Shown: positions 27,991-35,003 of the stretch, one piece after another | How the letters are laid out: every line of letters starts with the position of its first letter | Position numbering within the stretch: the stretch's first letter is position 1 | Assembly: GCA_030652575.1 (NCBI GenBank) | Contig: JAUSQI010000089.1 | Coordinates: 1 to 42,632 of the forward strand | Origin: Stagnimonas sp. | GTDB taxonomy: Bacteria > Pseudomonadota > Gammaproteobacteria > Nevskiales > Nevskiaceae | DNA length: 42,632 bases | Direction of reading: 5' to 3' | Notes under the pieces: model-generated | What the model saw: the letters and a program-made list of their open reading frames with translations, nothing else | What the model was told of the DNA's origin: nothing | Database searches by the model: none | Position numbers and translations under genes: made by a program

Positions 27991-28683
27991 ATGGACACTT
28001 TTCAATCCCTGCTCGCCGCACTGCCCGTCGCCAGCCCGCTGCCGTTCGACCTCAACGCCGAGCGCGGCATGCGGCTGGACCTTTCGGAACACAACCCTGC
28101 TCTGGGTGGCTTTGACCCCGGCGATACCGCCGCTTTCAGCGCCTTCGTGGAGGGCGAGATCACACGCCACGGTGCGCGCTATGCCGCAGGCGGCTACGGC
28201 GAAAACCGCACGCTCTACGAGATGAGCCCCGTGTTCCGCAGCGGCGATGCCGAGCCGCGCACGCTGCATCTGGGCATCGATCTCTGGCTGGCGGCCGGCA
28301 CGCCCATCCACGCCGTGCTTTCAGGCGTGGTGCACAGCACGCAGGACAACGCCGCCTTCGGCGATTACGGGCCGACGCTGATCTTCGAGCATGAGGTCGA
28401 CGGCGAGCGCTTCCACACGCTGTACGGCCATCTCGCGCAGCCGACCCTGCAACGCATCCGGCCCGGCCAGCGGGTTGCGGCGGGCGAGCTGCTGGGCTGG
28501 CTCGGCGCCCCGCACGAGAACGTCGGCTGGCCGCCGCATCTGCATTTCCAGGTGATGCGCGACCTGGGCGGCCGCAGCGGCGACTACCCCGGTGTCGCCC
28601 GCCCCAGCGAGGCAGCCGAGTGGCTGGCGAACTGCCCTGATCCGAACCTCCTGCTGCGGATCAGGGCGCTCGCAACACCTTAG
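27991..28683 (+). CDS. M23 (LytM) family metallopeptidase without signal peptide
   Basis: 230 aa. The LytM metal site is intact: LHLGIDLW (HxxxD, about 92-99), LYGHL and HLHFQV. Classical members cut peptidoglycan cross-bridges in the periplasm, but this protein begins MDTFQSLLAALPVASPLPF with no signal sequence or membrane anchor. That fits either the M23 domains known as parts of cytoplasmic multi-domain enzymes or an unusual export route. ATG 27991 is the only good start; the open frame upstream covers the end of the kinase gene. It converges on the subtilase gene with a 4-bp overlap. Confidence 0.88.
   Translation: MDTFQSLLAALPVASPLPFDLNAERGMRLDLSEHNPALGGFDPGDTAAFSAFVEGEITRHGARYAAGGYGENRTLYEMSPVFRSGDAEPRTLHLGIDLWLAAGTPIHAVLSGVVHSTQDNAAFGDYGPTLIFEHEVDGERFHTLYGHLAQPTLQRIRPGQRVAAGELLGWLGAPHENVGWPPHLHFQVMRDLGGRSGDYPGVARPSEAAEWLANCPDPNLLLRIRALATP
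28635..28666. terminator. Strong hairpin at the 3' end of the M23 gene
   Basis: CCCTGATCCG (28635-28644) and CGGATCAGGG (28657-28666) form a perfect 10-bp stem with a 12-nt loop, 14 nt before the stop codon and just beyond the convergent subtilase stop. No U-tract follows on either strand. It is a candidate 3'-end stabiliser or terminator shared by both genes. Confidence 0.4.
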
Positions 28684-30695
28684 CTGCGACGACGACGCAG
28701 CGCGCCAAAGCCGAGCAGCGCCAACACACCAAAGCCAAAGCTGCCGCCGCCGAAGCGGCCCGCAGAAGGATCGGTCACGCCGGGCGTCGTCGGTGTGCTG
28801 CCGGAACCGATCACGGTCTTGGCCTGTACCGGGGCCACAGGGCTGACCTGATCGGCTTCCGCGGCAGCTGTCACAGTCAGCTCGCCCGACGTGGTTGCTC
28901 TCATCACCAATTCAATGGAATCACTGTCGCCCGGTTCCACTCTCTCGAACATGCCTTTGAAGCTGCGATCGGTTTCTTCCACATTGCTGGTGCAGCCAAT
29001 GCAGTCCACCAGCACTTGGGCACCCAGCAGGTTCACGTCGTACAAAACTTGTGTGGCGTCGATCTTGCCGCTGGCCGGCTGCATGAATTCGACAATGACG
29101 GAGAAGTCTTCGCCCACCTTCACCGAAGCCGGTGCGGTGATCTTTACCGACAGCTGCGGCCTTGCAACCACGGCGGCCAGCGCATCAATGCGTCCGTAAC
29201 CAAAGATGTTGTTGGGGATGGTCGTCCCGTCGGTGCCGCCGCAGGTGGAGGCGGTGTTACTGGTCTTCACATCCGGGTTGGCGGTGCGCTCGACCAGCAG
29301 GCGAATGTCAGCGACGCGGCCGATCAGGCGCGGCTCGGACGACATGAGGAGTGCCACCATGCCAGCCACGTGCGGGCCGGCCATGCTGGTGCCGCTGATG
29401 GTGTTGTAGTCGCCGTCGTTCCAGCTCGAACGGGTATCGACACCGGGCGCGGTGACATTGGGCTTGAGGCGCAGCGAGGCGTCGGTGAGCACCGGGCCGA
29501 GGCTGGAGAACCCGGCCATCTCGTCGCCGACATCGCTGGCACCCACCGAGAACGAGGACTCGTAGACCGCGAGCGGAAAGGCCACCGTCGAGCAGACGCC
29601 ATCGTTGCCATCGTTGCCGGCCGACACCACCTGCACCTGGCCTGCGGCATAGATGGCGTCGTTGGTGGCTTTCAGCAGCGGCGGCGCGCAGACTTCGAGA
29701 CAGCCCCAGCTGTTGCTGATGACGTCCGGCGCCATCGCCGGGTCGGCGGCAGCGGGCTCGCCCTCCGGGTACGGGGCGATCTGCCACTGCATGCAGTCCA
29801 TGTAGGTGGGCACGGTGCCCACGCCCAGTACCGGGTCGAGCAGCGAGCGGCAGGCCATCCACTTCGATTCCGGGGCCACGCCCACCTGGTTGTCGCCGTC
29901 GATGCCGACCATCGTGCCGGTGGTGTGGGTGCCGTGGCCGTTGCTGTCGCAGGGCACCACGGGGTCGGTGCAGAAGAGGTCCAGCGCGCCAAAGGCGTTG
30001 TGCCAGTTGTAGGCGTGGTTGGCGGTCGTGCCGTCCCAGCCGCGGTAGTTCTTTTTCAGTGCCGGGTGATCCCACATCACGCCCACGTCGTGGTCGCCCA
30101 CGACCACGCCCTGCCCCTTGAAGCCCATCGCCCACACCGCCGGGGCATTGATGAGTTTCACGCCGGCCTCGGCGGTATCGCCCAGCGCCTTGGCGACGTC
30201 GAACACCGCCGGTGCGCTGGCCTTCTTGGCCCCGGTGGGACGCTCCGGCATGCGAGCGATGGTGGCGGGCAATAGTTGCGGCAGGCGGGTGTCGATCTTC
30301 AGCAACTGCTGCACATCGGCACGGGCGGCGAGCGCCTCAATATCGGCCAGCGAGCCACGGGCGGTGATGGCGTTGGCGATCCAGAACGCACGGTGCTCCA
30401 GCCCGCGCGCGGCCAGCTCGGCCAATACACCGGCCTGGCTGCGGGCGGCCTCGGTCTTGAGGGCGGCGACCACGACGCGGCCCTTGTCGGCGCGGGTTTT
30501 CTGCGCGGCGGCCGCACTCAGGTCGGCCTGCTGCTGCATGAAGATCACGAAGTCGGATTCCCCCGTGAGCTGCACCGCGCTGAGCAGCGCCGGTTCGATC
30601 TTGGCCTGCACCGCAGCCGTTGCCGCCAGCGCCGAACCACCCATGCCGAAAAGACCCCAAGCCAGCACCACGTTTGTCGCCATGCGTCGCATCAT
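28680..30695 (-). CDS. Subtilisin-family (S8) protease with GlyGly-CTERM rhombosortase tail
   Basis: 671 aa. Signal peptide (about 1-24, GGSALAATAA), then an inhibitor-I9-like propeptide region (about 30-135). The S8 domain resembles bacillopeptidase F. Its Asp region reads GDHDVGVMWDHPAL where most have DTGV. His is in NGHGTHTTGT and Ser in SGTSMAGPHVAGM. A beta-rich domain (about 525-630) precedes a GlyGly-CTERM tail: RFGGGSFGFG, a hydrophobic helix, then RRRRS. Such tails are cut by rhombosortase during type II secretion to the surface; no rhombosortase gene is in the window. The start at 30695 follows a ribosome site (GGGAGCGGG); earlier in-frame ATG 30782 lacks one. Confidence 0.93.
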   Translation of the reverse strand: MMRRMATNVVLAWGLFGMGGSALAATAAVQAKIEPALLSAVQLTGESDFVIFMQQQADLSAAAAQKTRADKGRVVVAALKTEAARSQAGVLAELAARGLEHRAFWIANAITARGSLADIEALAARADVQQLLKIDTRLPQLLPATIARMPERPTGAKKASAPAVFDVAKALGDTAEAGVKLINAPAVWAMGFKGQGVVVGDHDVGVMWDHPALKKNYRGWDGTTANHAYNWHNAFGALDLFCTDPVVPCDSNGHGTHTTGTMVGIDGDNQVGVAPESKWMACRSLLDPVLGVGTVPTYMDCMQWQIAPYPEGEPAAADPAMAPDVISNSWGCLEVCAPPLLKATNDAIYAAGQVQVVSAGNDGNDGVCSTVAFPLAVYESSFSVGASDVGDEMAGFSSLGPVLTDASLRLKPNVTAPGVDTRSSWNDGDYNTISGTSMAGPHVAGMVALLMSSEPRLIGRVADIRLLVERTANPDVKTSNTASTCGGTDGTTIPNNIFGYGRIDALAAVVARPQLSVKITAPASVKVGEDFSVIVEFMQPASGKIDATQVLYDVNLLGAQVLVDCIGCTSNVEETDRSFKGMFERVEPGDSDSIELVMRATTSGELTVTAAAEADQVSPVAPVQAKTVIGSGSTPTTPGVTDPSAGRFGGGSFGFGVLALLGFGALRRRRS

Positions 30696-30838
30696 CGTCC
30701 CGCTCCCTAGTTTCTGTGTGTTTCGTGCCGGGACTTTGCCCTCGGCATCGGCTACCGTTGCGCCTAGCAGACATCGCGCCAAGATCGCGAATCGCTAGCC
30801 ACCACACAACCAACGTCACAGTCCCCAAGGGGTTGACC

Positions 30839-31897
30839 ATGCTGATCGACAAATCCAAGCCAGTGCTCGTCACCGGCGGCAACGGCTACATCGCGAGCTG
30901 GATCGTGAAATACCTGCTGGCGGACGGCATCGACGTGCACGCCACCGTGCGTGACCCGGCCAATGTCGGCAAAACCGGGCATCTGCTGAAAGCCGCCGAG
31001 GCTAGCCGCGGCAAGCTCACACTGTTCAAGGCCGACCTCTTGAAAGACGGCGCCTTCGACGCCGCCATGCAGGGCTGCGAGCTGGTCATCCACACCGCCT
31101 CGCCGTTCGTCATCAAGGGCCTGAAGGACGCGCAGAAGGAACTCGTCGACCCCGCCGTGATGGGCACCCAAAACGTGCTCGACGCCGCCAACCGCGTCAC
31201 CAGCGTGAAGCGCGTGGTGCTCACCGCCAGCGTGGTGTCCGTCTACGGTGACGCGCAGGACATGCACACCCAAGGCCTCAAGGCCTTTACCGAAGCGCAG
31301 TGGAACACCACCAGCTCCGTCAGCCACCAGCCCTACAACTACTCGAAGGTTGCCGCTGAAAAAGTGGGCTGGGACATCGTCAAGAAACAGAGCCGCTGGG
31401 ACTTCATCACCATCAACCCCGGCCTCGTGCTCGGCCCCTCGCTCACCACCGCGAGCGACAGCACCAGCCTCACCACCATCAAGGAACTCGCCGACGGCAC
31501 CCTGCTGACCGGCGTGCCCAACATGGAAATCGCCATCGTCGACGTGCGCGATGCCGCCCGCGCGCACATCCTCGCCGGCTTCACCCCCAGCGCCAGCGGC
31601 CGGCACCTGGCGGTGTCGGAATCCGTGACCATGTGGCAGATGGTGCAGGTGCTGAAAGCCCGCTTCGGCAACGGCTACCGCTGGCCGATGATGGTCGCCC
31701 CCAAGCTGGCGGTCTGGCTCATGGCCCCCATCGCCGGCTACAGTCGCAAGTTCGTCGCCCGCAACGCCGGCTGGCCGCTGCGCTTCGATACCAGTTACAT
31801 CAAAAAAGACCTGGGCCTCACCATGCGGCCGGTGGCCGAGACGCTGGGCGATCATTTTCAGCAGATGCTGGACGATGGGGTTTTGAAGCCGCGTTGA
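30839..31897 (+). CDS. Extended SDR, dihydroflavonol reductase/aldehyde reductase-like
   Basis: 352 aa. The NAD(P) motif is VTGGNGYIASWI (about 10-21) and the catalytic Tyr-Lys is in YNYSKVAAE. SVVSVYG supplies the active-site Ser. The family reduces ketones or aldehydes with NADPH (DFR, cinnamoyl-CoA and methylglyoxal/aldehyde reductases); the substrate is not readable. The ribosome site AAGGGG (30827-30832) fits ATG 30839. Its TGA stop (31895-31897) lies inside a GTTGAAC core sequence that marks the left edge of an integron-type cassette. Without that insertion the reading would end at TAG with the same last residue. Confidence 0.92.
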   Translation: MLIDKSKPVLVTGGNGYIASWIVKYLLADGIDVHATVRDPANVGKTGHLLKAAEASRGKLTLFKADLLKDGAFDAAMQGCELVIHTASPFVIKGLKDAQKELVDPAVMGTQNVLDAANRVTSVKRVVLTASVVSVYGDAQDMHTQGLKAFTEAQWNTTSSVSHQPYNYSKVAAEKVGWDIVKKQSRWDFITINPGLVLGPSLTTASDSTSLTTIKELADGTLLTGVPNMEIAIVDVRDAARAHILAGFTPSASGRHLAVSESVTMWQMVQVLKARFGNGYRWPMMVAPKLAVWLMAPIAGYSRKFVARNAGWPLRFDTSYIKKDLGLTMRPVAETLGDHFQQMLDDGVLKPR

Positions 31898-32290
31898 ACC
31901 TCAAAAGATAATGGCATCTGAACGCGCATTCTCTAAGTGGTTTCGGCTCTCGCTGGTTTTCGCCTGTGGGTGGCTGTTCGTTGCTGCGCTTTTGCTCGTG
32001 CAATTTTGGCCTTCAATCCCGCAAACAAAAGCTCAGTGGGCTTTGTTCGTGGCGTTCGGTCCGCCGTTTTATTTTTTGGCTGAGTTCGTCGCTGAAAAAA
32101 TCTTCCCTGCCAAGCACGGCTCTCGCATCACACCCGAGGGCTTTTCGTTTAAGCGCGTTCTAGTCGCACTGCCTTTAGCGTTGGTTTTTCTTGTGGTGGT
32201 TTTTGGTTTGGCATGGCTACTAACTCGCTATTAGCTATGCCCAACCATGCATTTAAGCGGACGGGCTACGCCCGTCGCCTAACTTGAGCG
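31894..32290 (+). mobile_element. Lone integron-type gene cassette at a secondary site
   Basis: A single cassette of 397 bp is bounded on the left by GTTGAAC (31893-31899) and on the right by the attC R' core GTTAGGC (32290-32296). Recombination occurs between G and TT. It contains one ORF (31911-32234) starting 17 nt inside the left edge, followed 4 nt later by attC. This is standard cassette layout. No intI, attI or second cassette is visible. About half of the bases in 31921-32100 are G+C, well below the surroundings. The left edge lies in the stop codon of the preceding SDR gene. Confidence 0.75.
31911..32234 (+). CDS. Cassette-borne small membrane protein, unknown function
   Basis: 107 aa with three hydrophobic segments: about 14-31 (LVFACGWLFVAALLLVQF), 42-60 (WALFVAFGPPFYFLAEFVA) and 83-104 (VLVALPLALVFLVVVFGLAW). 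A short basic loop lies before the last one. Codon use is AT-richer than any other gene in the window (runs of TTT, AAA, TTG). It is the only gene of the integron cassette and is probably transcribed from the upstream SDR promoter, as cassettes usually lack their own. Small membrane proteins of unknown role are frequent cassette cargo. No homologue recognised. Confidence 0.8.
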   Translation: MASERAFSKWFRLSLVFACGWLFVAALLLVQFWPSIPQTKAQWALFVAFGPPFYFLAEFVAEKIFPAKHGSRITPEGFSFKRVLVALPLALVFLVVVFGLAWLLTRY

Positions 32291-32296
32291 TTAGGC
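32239..32296 (+). repeat. attC recombination site (59-base element)
   Basis: R'' is GCCCAAC (32239-32245) and R' is GTTAGGC (32290-32296), matching RYYYAAC and GTTRRRY. Between them GGACGGGC and GCCCGTCG fold as the inner stem around TAC. The outer arms TTTAAGC and GCCTAAC pair imperfectly, with one extra G on the L'' side, as in true attC sites. The right half (TAACTTGAGCGTTAG) closely resembles that of the aadA-type attC. Confidence 0.75.
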
Positions 32297-32300
32297 CACC

Positions 32301-32316
32301 TCATATTCGCTTCAGT
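32301..32316. repeat. Left direct repeat flanking the REP pair (degenerate 3' gene end)
   Basis: TCATATTCGCTTCAGT matches the end of the FAD oxidoreductase gene at 32397-32412 (TCAGATTCGCTTTAGT) at 14 of 16 bases. Read on the minus strand both spell Leu-Lys-Arg-Ile-stop. It is a duplicated copy of the gene's last codons. Confidence 0.6.
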
Positions 32317-32319
32317 GCC

Positions 32320-32387
32320 GTAGCCCGGATGGAATCCGGGACTTCTCGCAACTTCCTGTAGCGGCTCCCGGATTGCATCCGGGCTAC
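32320..32387. repeat. Inverted pair of REP elements (BIME-like)
   Basis: GTAGCCCGGATGGAATCCGG (32320-32339, continuing GA) and its near-perfect reverse complement at 32366-32387 (one mismatch) flank a 24-nt spacer. Each unit has its own CCGGAT/ATCCGG hairpin. This GTAGCCCGGATG-type sequence is the common gammaproteobacterial REP. The pair can fold as one long hairpin between convergent genes and may end transcription from both sides. Confidence 0.75.
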
Positions 32388-32396
32388 ATCACTACG

Positions 32397-33611
32397 TCAG
32401 ATTCGCTTTAGTCGCTCGAACGAAAACAGCTTCGAGCAGGCGTGCGACTTGCCCTGCACCGTAGCCGTCAAAATCTCCGACCCGATCTGACTGTAGGTAA
32501 TGCCATTGCCGCCATAGGCCATCGCAAACAGCACCCTCGGGCCGTGCTGTGTGTGGGCGCCGAAGAACGGCAGGCCGTCTTCGGTTTCGGCGAAGGTGCC
32601 GGCCCAGGCGAAGGCGGGCGTGAGGTCGAGGTTGGAGAGCAATTTCTGCGCCTTGCGTTGCAGCGTCTTCGCTTTGGATAGCACCAGCAGATCGCGCCGC
32701 ATCGGTACGTCGATGTCGTCATCCTCGCCGCCGATCAGCACGCGGTTGTCACCGGTGCGGCGCATGTAGATGTAGGGCCGCGCAGACTCCCACACCAGCG
32801 TGTCGTCGAGGCCGCCGAGCGAGCCAGTCAAGGCATCGGTGATGTAGGCGTAGCTGCTGCGGTTGCGCGCCACTTTCTGTTGCAGATGGCGCTCGTTCTC
32901 GTAGCCGGCGGCCATCACCAGATACCTGGCGTCGATGCGGCAACCTTCGCCGGTGGTGGCCACCACGCCGCCGCGCCGGGTCTTGAACTCGGCGATGCCG
33001 GTGTGATCGTGCACCTGGCCGCCCGCGCGGCGCACCCGGCGCAGCAGCTTGTGCACCATCTGGTAGGGGTCCATCTCGGCACCGACCTCGCTCAGCAATG
33101 CCGTCGAGGCCGTGATGCCATAGCAGGCCTTGAGCGTTTCGCGGTCGAGCGTCGTCACCTTGAATCCGTTCTGGCGGCGCAACTCGCCCTCGTCCACCAG
33201 CCGTTGGCGGTGATACCAGTGGCTGGCGTAGTAGAGGCTTTTCATCGGCTGGAAGTCGACGCCACCCAGACTGCCCGCGAGCTTCTGCAACTTGCCGATG
33301 GCCGCTGCGCAGGCGCGATACGCCAGCACGGCGTCGGCGTCACCATAGCGCTCGCGCAAATCCTGCATCTCGGTGTCGATCTCGTATTGCAGCAGTGCGG
33401 TGCTGGCACTGGTGCTGCCCCAGGCCACGTCGCGCTTGTCCACCACGCAGACCTTGAGGCCGGCGCTGGTCATGGCGTTGGCGATGAGCGCGCCGGTGAT
33501 GCCGGCACCGACGATCAGCACATCGCACTTCACATCCTGTTGCAGCTTGGGGAAAGCCGTCATCAAGCCGTTGCGGACGGCCCAGAATGGGTAGCCACTT
33601 TTGAGATCCAT
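32397..33611 (-). CDS. FAD-dependent oxidoreductase (DAO family)
   Basis: 404 aa. The FAD dinucleotide motif VLIVGAGITGALIA (about 31-44) is followed by VVDKRDVAWGSTSASTALLQYE, the segment contacting the flavin in D-amino-acid/glycine oxidase-like proteins (motif given in family order). The C-terminal FAD part reads PFFGAHTQHG and AMAYGGNGITYSQIG. No Rieske domain is attached, although relatives often have one. The substrate is probably an amine or amino acid. A ribosome site AGGAAAG (33618-33624) precedes ATG 33611. Its last codons are duplicated beyond the REP pair. Confidence 0.9.
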   Translation of the reverse strand: MDLKSGYPFWAVRNGLMTAFPKLQQDVKCDVLIVGAGITGALIANAMTSAGLKVCVVDKRDVAWGSTSASTALLQYEIDTEMQDLRERYGDADAVLAYRACAAAIGKLQKLAGSLGGVDFQPMKSLYYASHWYHRQRLVDEGELRRQNGFKVTTLDRETLKACYGITASTALLSEVGAEMDPYQMVHKLLRRVRRAGGQVHDHTGIAEFKTRRGGVVATTGEGCRIDARYLVMAAGYENERHLQQKVARNRSSYAYITDALTGSLGGLDDTLVWESARPYIYMRRTGDNRVLIGGEDDDIDVPMRRDLLVLSKAKTLQRKAQKLLSNLDLTPAFAWAGTFAETEDGLPFFGAHTQHGPRVLFAMAYGGNGITYSQIGSEILTATVQGKSHACSKLFSFERLKRI

Positions 33612-33718
33612 CGAGTCTTTCCTGGCGGTTGAATGGCAGGCAGATTTACACTGCAGGCTTAACGTCAGGGCGCGCGTGCTACAAGCGACGCCCGTTTCAC
33701 ACCGAAGCAGTGCAACTC

Positions 33719-34132
33719 ATGGCCGCAACTATCCTGATGGTTTTCTGTGCCGGCATCGTGCTGCTGCTGGGGATCGTGCATCTGGTCTATACCTTTTCAG
33801 GCTCCATGCTCCAGCCGCGCGACCCGGCACTGCAAACCAAGATGCGGCAGGTGTCGCCGGTCATCAGCACCGAAACCACCATGTGGAAGAGCTGGATCGG
33901 CTTCAACGCCAGCCACAGCATGGGCGCGTTGCTGTTCGGGCTGATCTACGGGTTTCTGGCGCTGGCGCACGCGCCGCTGCTGTTCCACTCGCCGTTTCTG
34001 CTGGTCGTGGGGCTTGCCATGCTCGGCGGCTTCGTGGTGCTGGCCCGGCTGTACTGGTTCAGCATCCCTTTCGCCTGCATCAGCGTGGCGCTGGCGTGCT
34101 ACCTGGGCAGCATCGCGGTGTCGCTGCTGTGA
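33719..34132 (+). CDS. Small four-span membrane protein, conserved hypothetical
   Basis: 137 aa with four hydrophobic segments: about 3-24 (ATILMVFCAGIVLLLGIVHL), 62-82, 87-106 and 112-135. A conserved-looking soluble loop lies between the first two (SGSMLQPRDPALQTKMRQV, then ETTMWKSWIGFNASHSMG). Proteins of this pattern (LIC_13387-like) are found in several phyla without assigned function. ATG 33719 starts directly at the first span; the upstream extension adds 30 polar residues and is unlikely. It is divergent from the FAD oxidoreductase and ends 4 bp from the convergent mtgA. Confidence 0.75.
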   Translation: MAATILMVFCAGIVLLLGIVHLVYTFSGSMLQPRDPALQTKMRQVSPVISTETTMWKSWIGFNASHSMGALLFGLIYGFLALAHAPLLFHSPFLLVVGLAMLGGFVVLARLYWFSIPFACISVALACYLGSIAVSLL

Positions 34133-34136
34133 TGCG

Positions 34137-35003
34137 CTACTGAGGCTCGGGCGTTTCAGCGGGCGGCGGTGCGGGTTGTTCAACCGGTGTGTCGCGCTGC
34201 TGTTCTTCCTGCTGCAACTGCTGTTGCAGCTGCTGCTCGGGTGTCGGGCTTGCAGGTTCGGGGGTGGCGGTGGGCTCAAGCTGTGGTTCTGGCTCGGTGG
34301 CGTCTTCGGCTTCCGGGCCGGGCAGCGGCTCTGGCTCGGGGTCGTCCACCGGCTTGGCGCGCGGGCCGGCACCCATCTGCCGCAGGATCCACAGCGTGCG
34401 CTTCTGCACATAGGGGCCGGCCTTGGTCACGCTCCACTTGCGCGGGCTGGGCAGCACGGCGGCAAGGCGGGCGGCGTCACTGACACTGAGTTTGCTGGCG
34501 GGCTTTTTGAAGAAGGCCTGCGAGGCGGCCTCCACCCCGTAAATGCCGGGGCCGAACTCGGCGATGTTGAGGTACACGGTGAGGATGCGCTGCTTGGGCC
34601 AGAGCGCTTCGATCAGCACCGTGTAGATCGCCTCGACACCCTTGCGGAAGTAACCACCACCCGACCACAGGAACAGGTTCTTCGCCGTCTGCTGGCTGAT
34701 GGTGCTGGCGCCGCGCACGCGCCGCCCCTTCTTCTGGTTGTTGGCGTAGGCCTTCTGCATGGCCTCGATGTCGAAGCCCTGATGCTCGAAGAACTTCTGA
34801 TCTTCGCTCGCTACCACCGCGCGTCGGGCGGCATCGGGAATGTTCCCGGCCGACACCCACTGGTAGCGCACCGGCGTGGTATCGCTGGCCAACATGAAGG
34901 CGCTGGTGGGTGCGGGCAGCCAGCGCAGCGCCGCCACCGGCAGCACGAACACCATCACGCCTGCCAGCAGCAGCCACAGCAGTATTTTCAAGAACCCTTT
35001 CAT
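34137..35003 (-). CDS. mtgA: Monofunctional peptidoglycan glycosyltransferase with long acidic tail
   Basis: 288 aa. One N-terminal membrane anchor (about 5-26), then a GT51 domain (about 45-210) that polymerises lipid II into glycan strands. The catalytic Glu67 is in SEDQKFFEHQGFD (EDxxFxxHxG). GASTISQQTAKNLF, RKGVEAIYTVLIE and YLNIAEFGPGIYG complete the motif set. MtgA usually ends here (about 230-240 aa). This protein adds about 70 residues of Pro/Glu/Gln/Thr-rich sequence, including a Gln run, probably disordered. It is the last gene of the SDR-patatin-mtgA operon, with a 4-nt overlap to the patatin gene. Confidence 0.94.
   Translation of the reverse strand: MKGFLKILLWLLLAGVMVFVLPVAALRWLPAPTSAFMLASDTTPVRYQWVSAGNIPDAARRAVVASEDQKFFEHQGFDIEAMQKAYANNQKKGRRVRGASTISQQTAKNLFLWSGGGYFRKGVEAIYTVLIEALWPKQRILTVYLNIAEFGPGIYGVEAASQAFFKKPASKLSVSDAARLAAVLPSPRKWSVTKAGPYVQKRTLWILRQMGAGPRAKPVDDPEPEPLPGPEAEDATEPEPQLEPTATPEPASPTPEQQLQQQLQQEEQQRDTPVEQPAPPPAETPEPQ

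Noticed and set aside
30823-30832. CCCCAAGGGG palindrome as an operator for the SDR gene
   Set aside because: Half of it is the ribosome site AAGGGG; no second copy or longer symmetry supports a binding site.
31894-32296. A full integron
   Set aside because: No integrase, attI or Pc promoter, and only one attC; called a lone cassette instead.
32239-32296. attC-like hairpin as an ordinary terminator of the cassette ORF
   Set aside because: No U-tract, and the R''/R' cores with imperfect outer arms and an extra L'' base fit attC better; it may also attenuate transcription.
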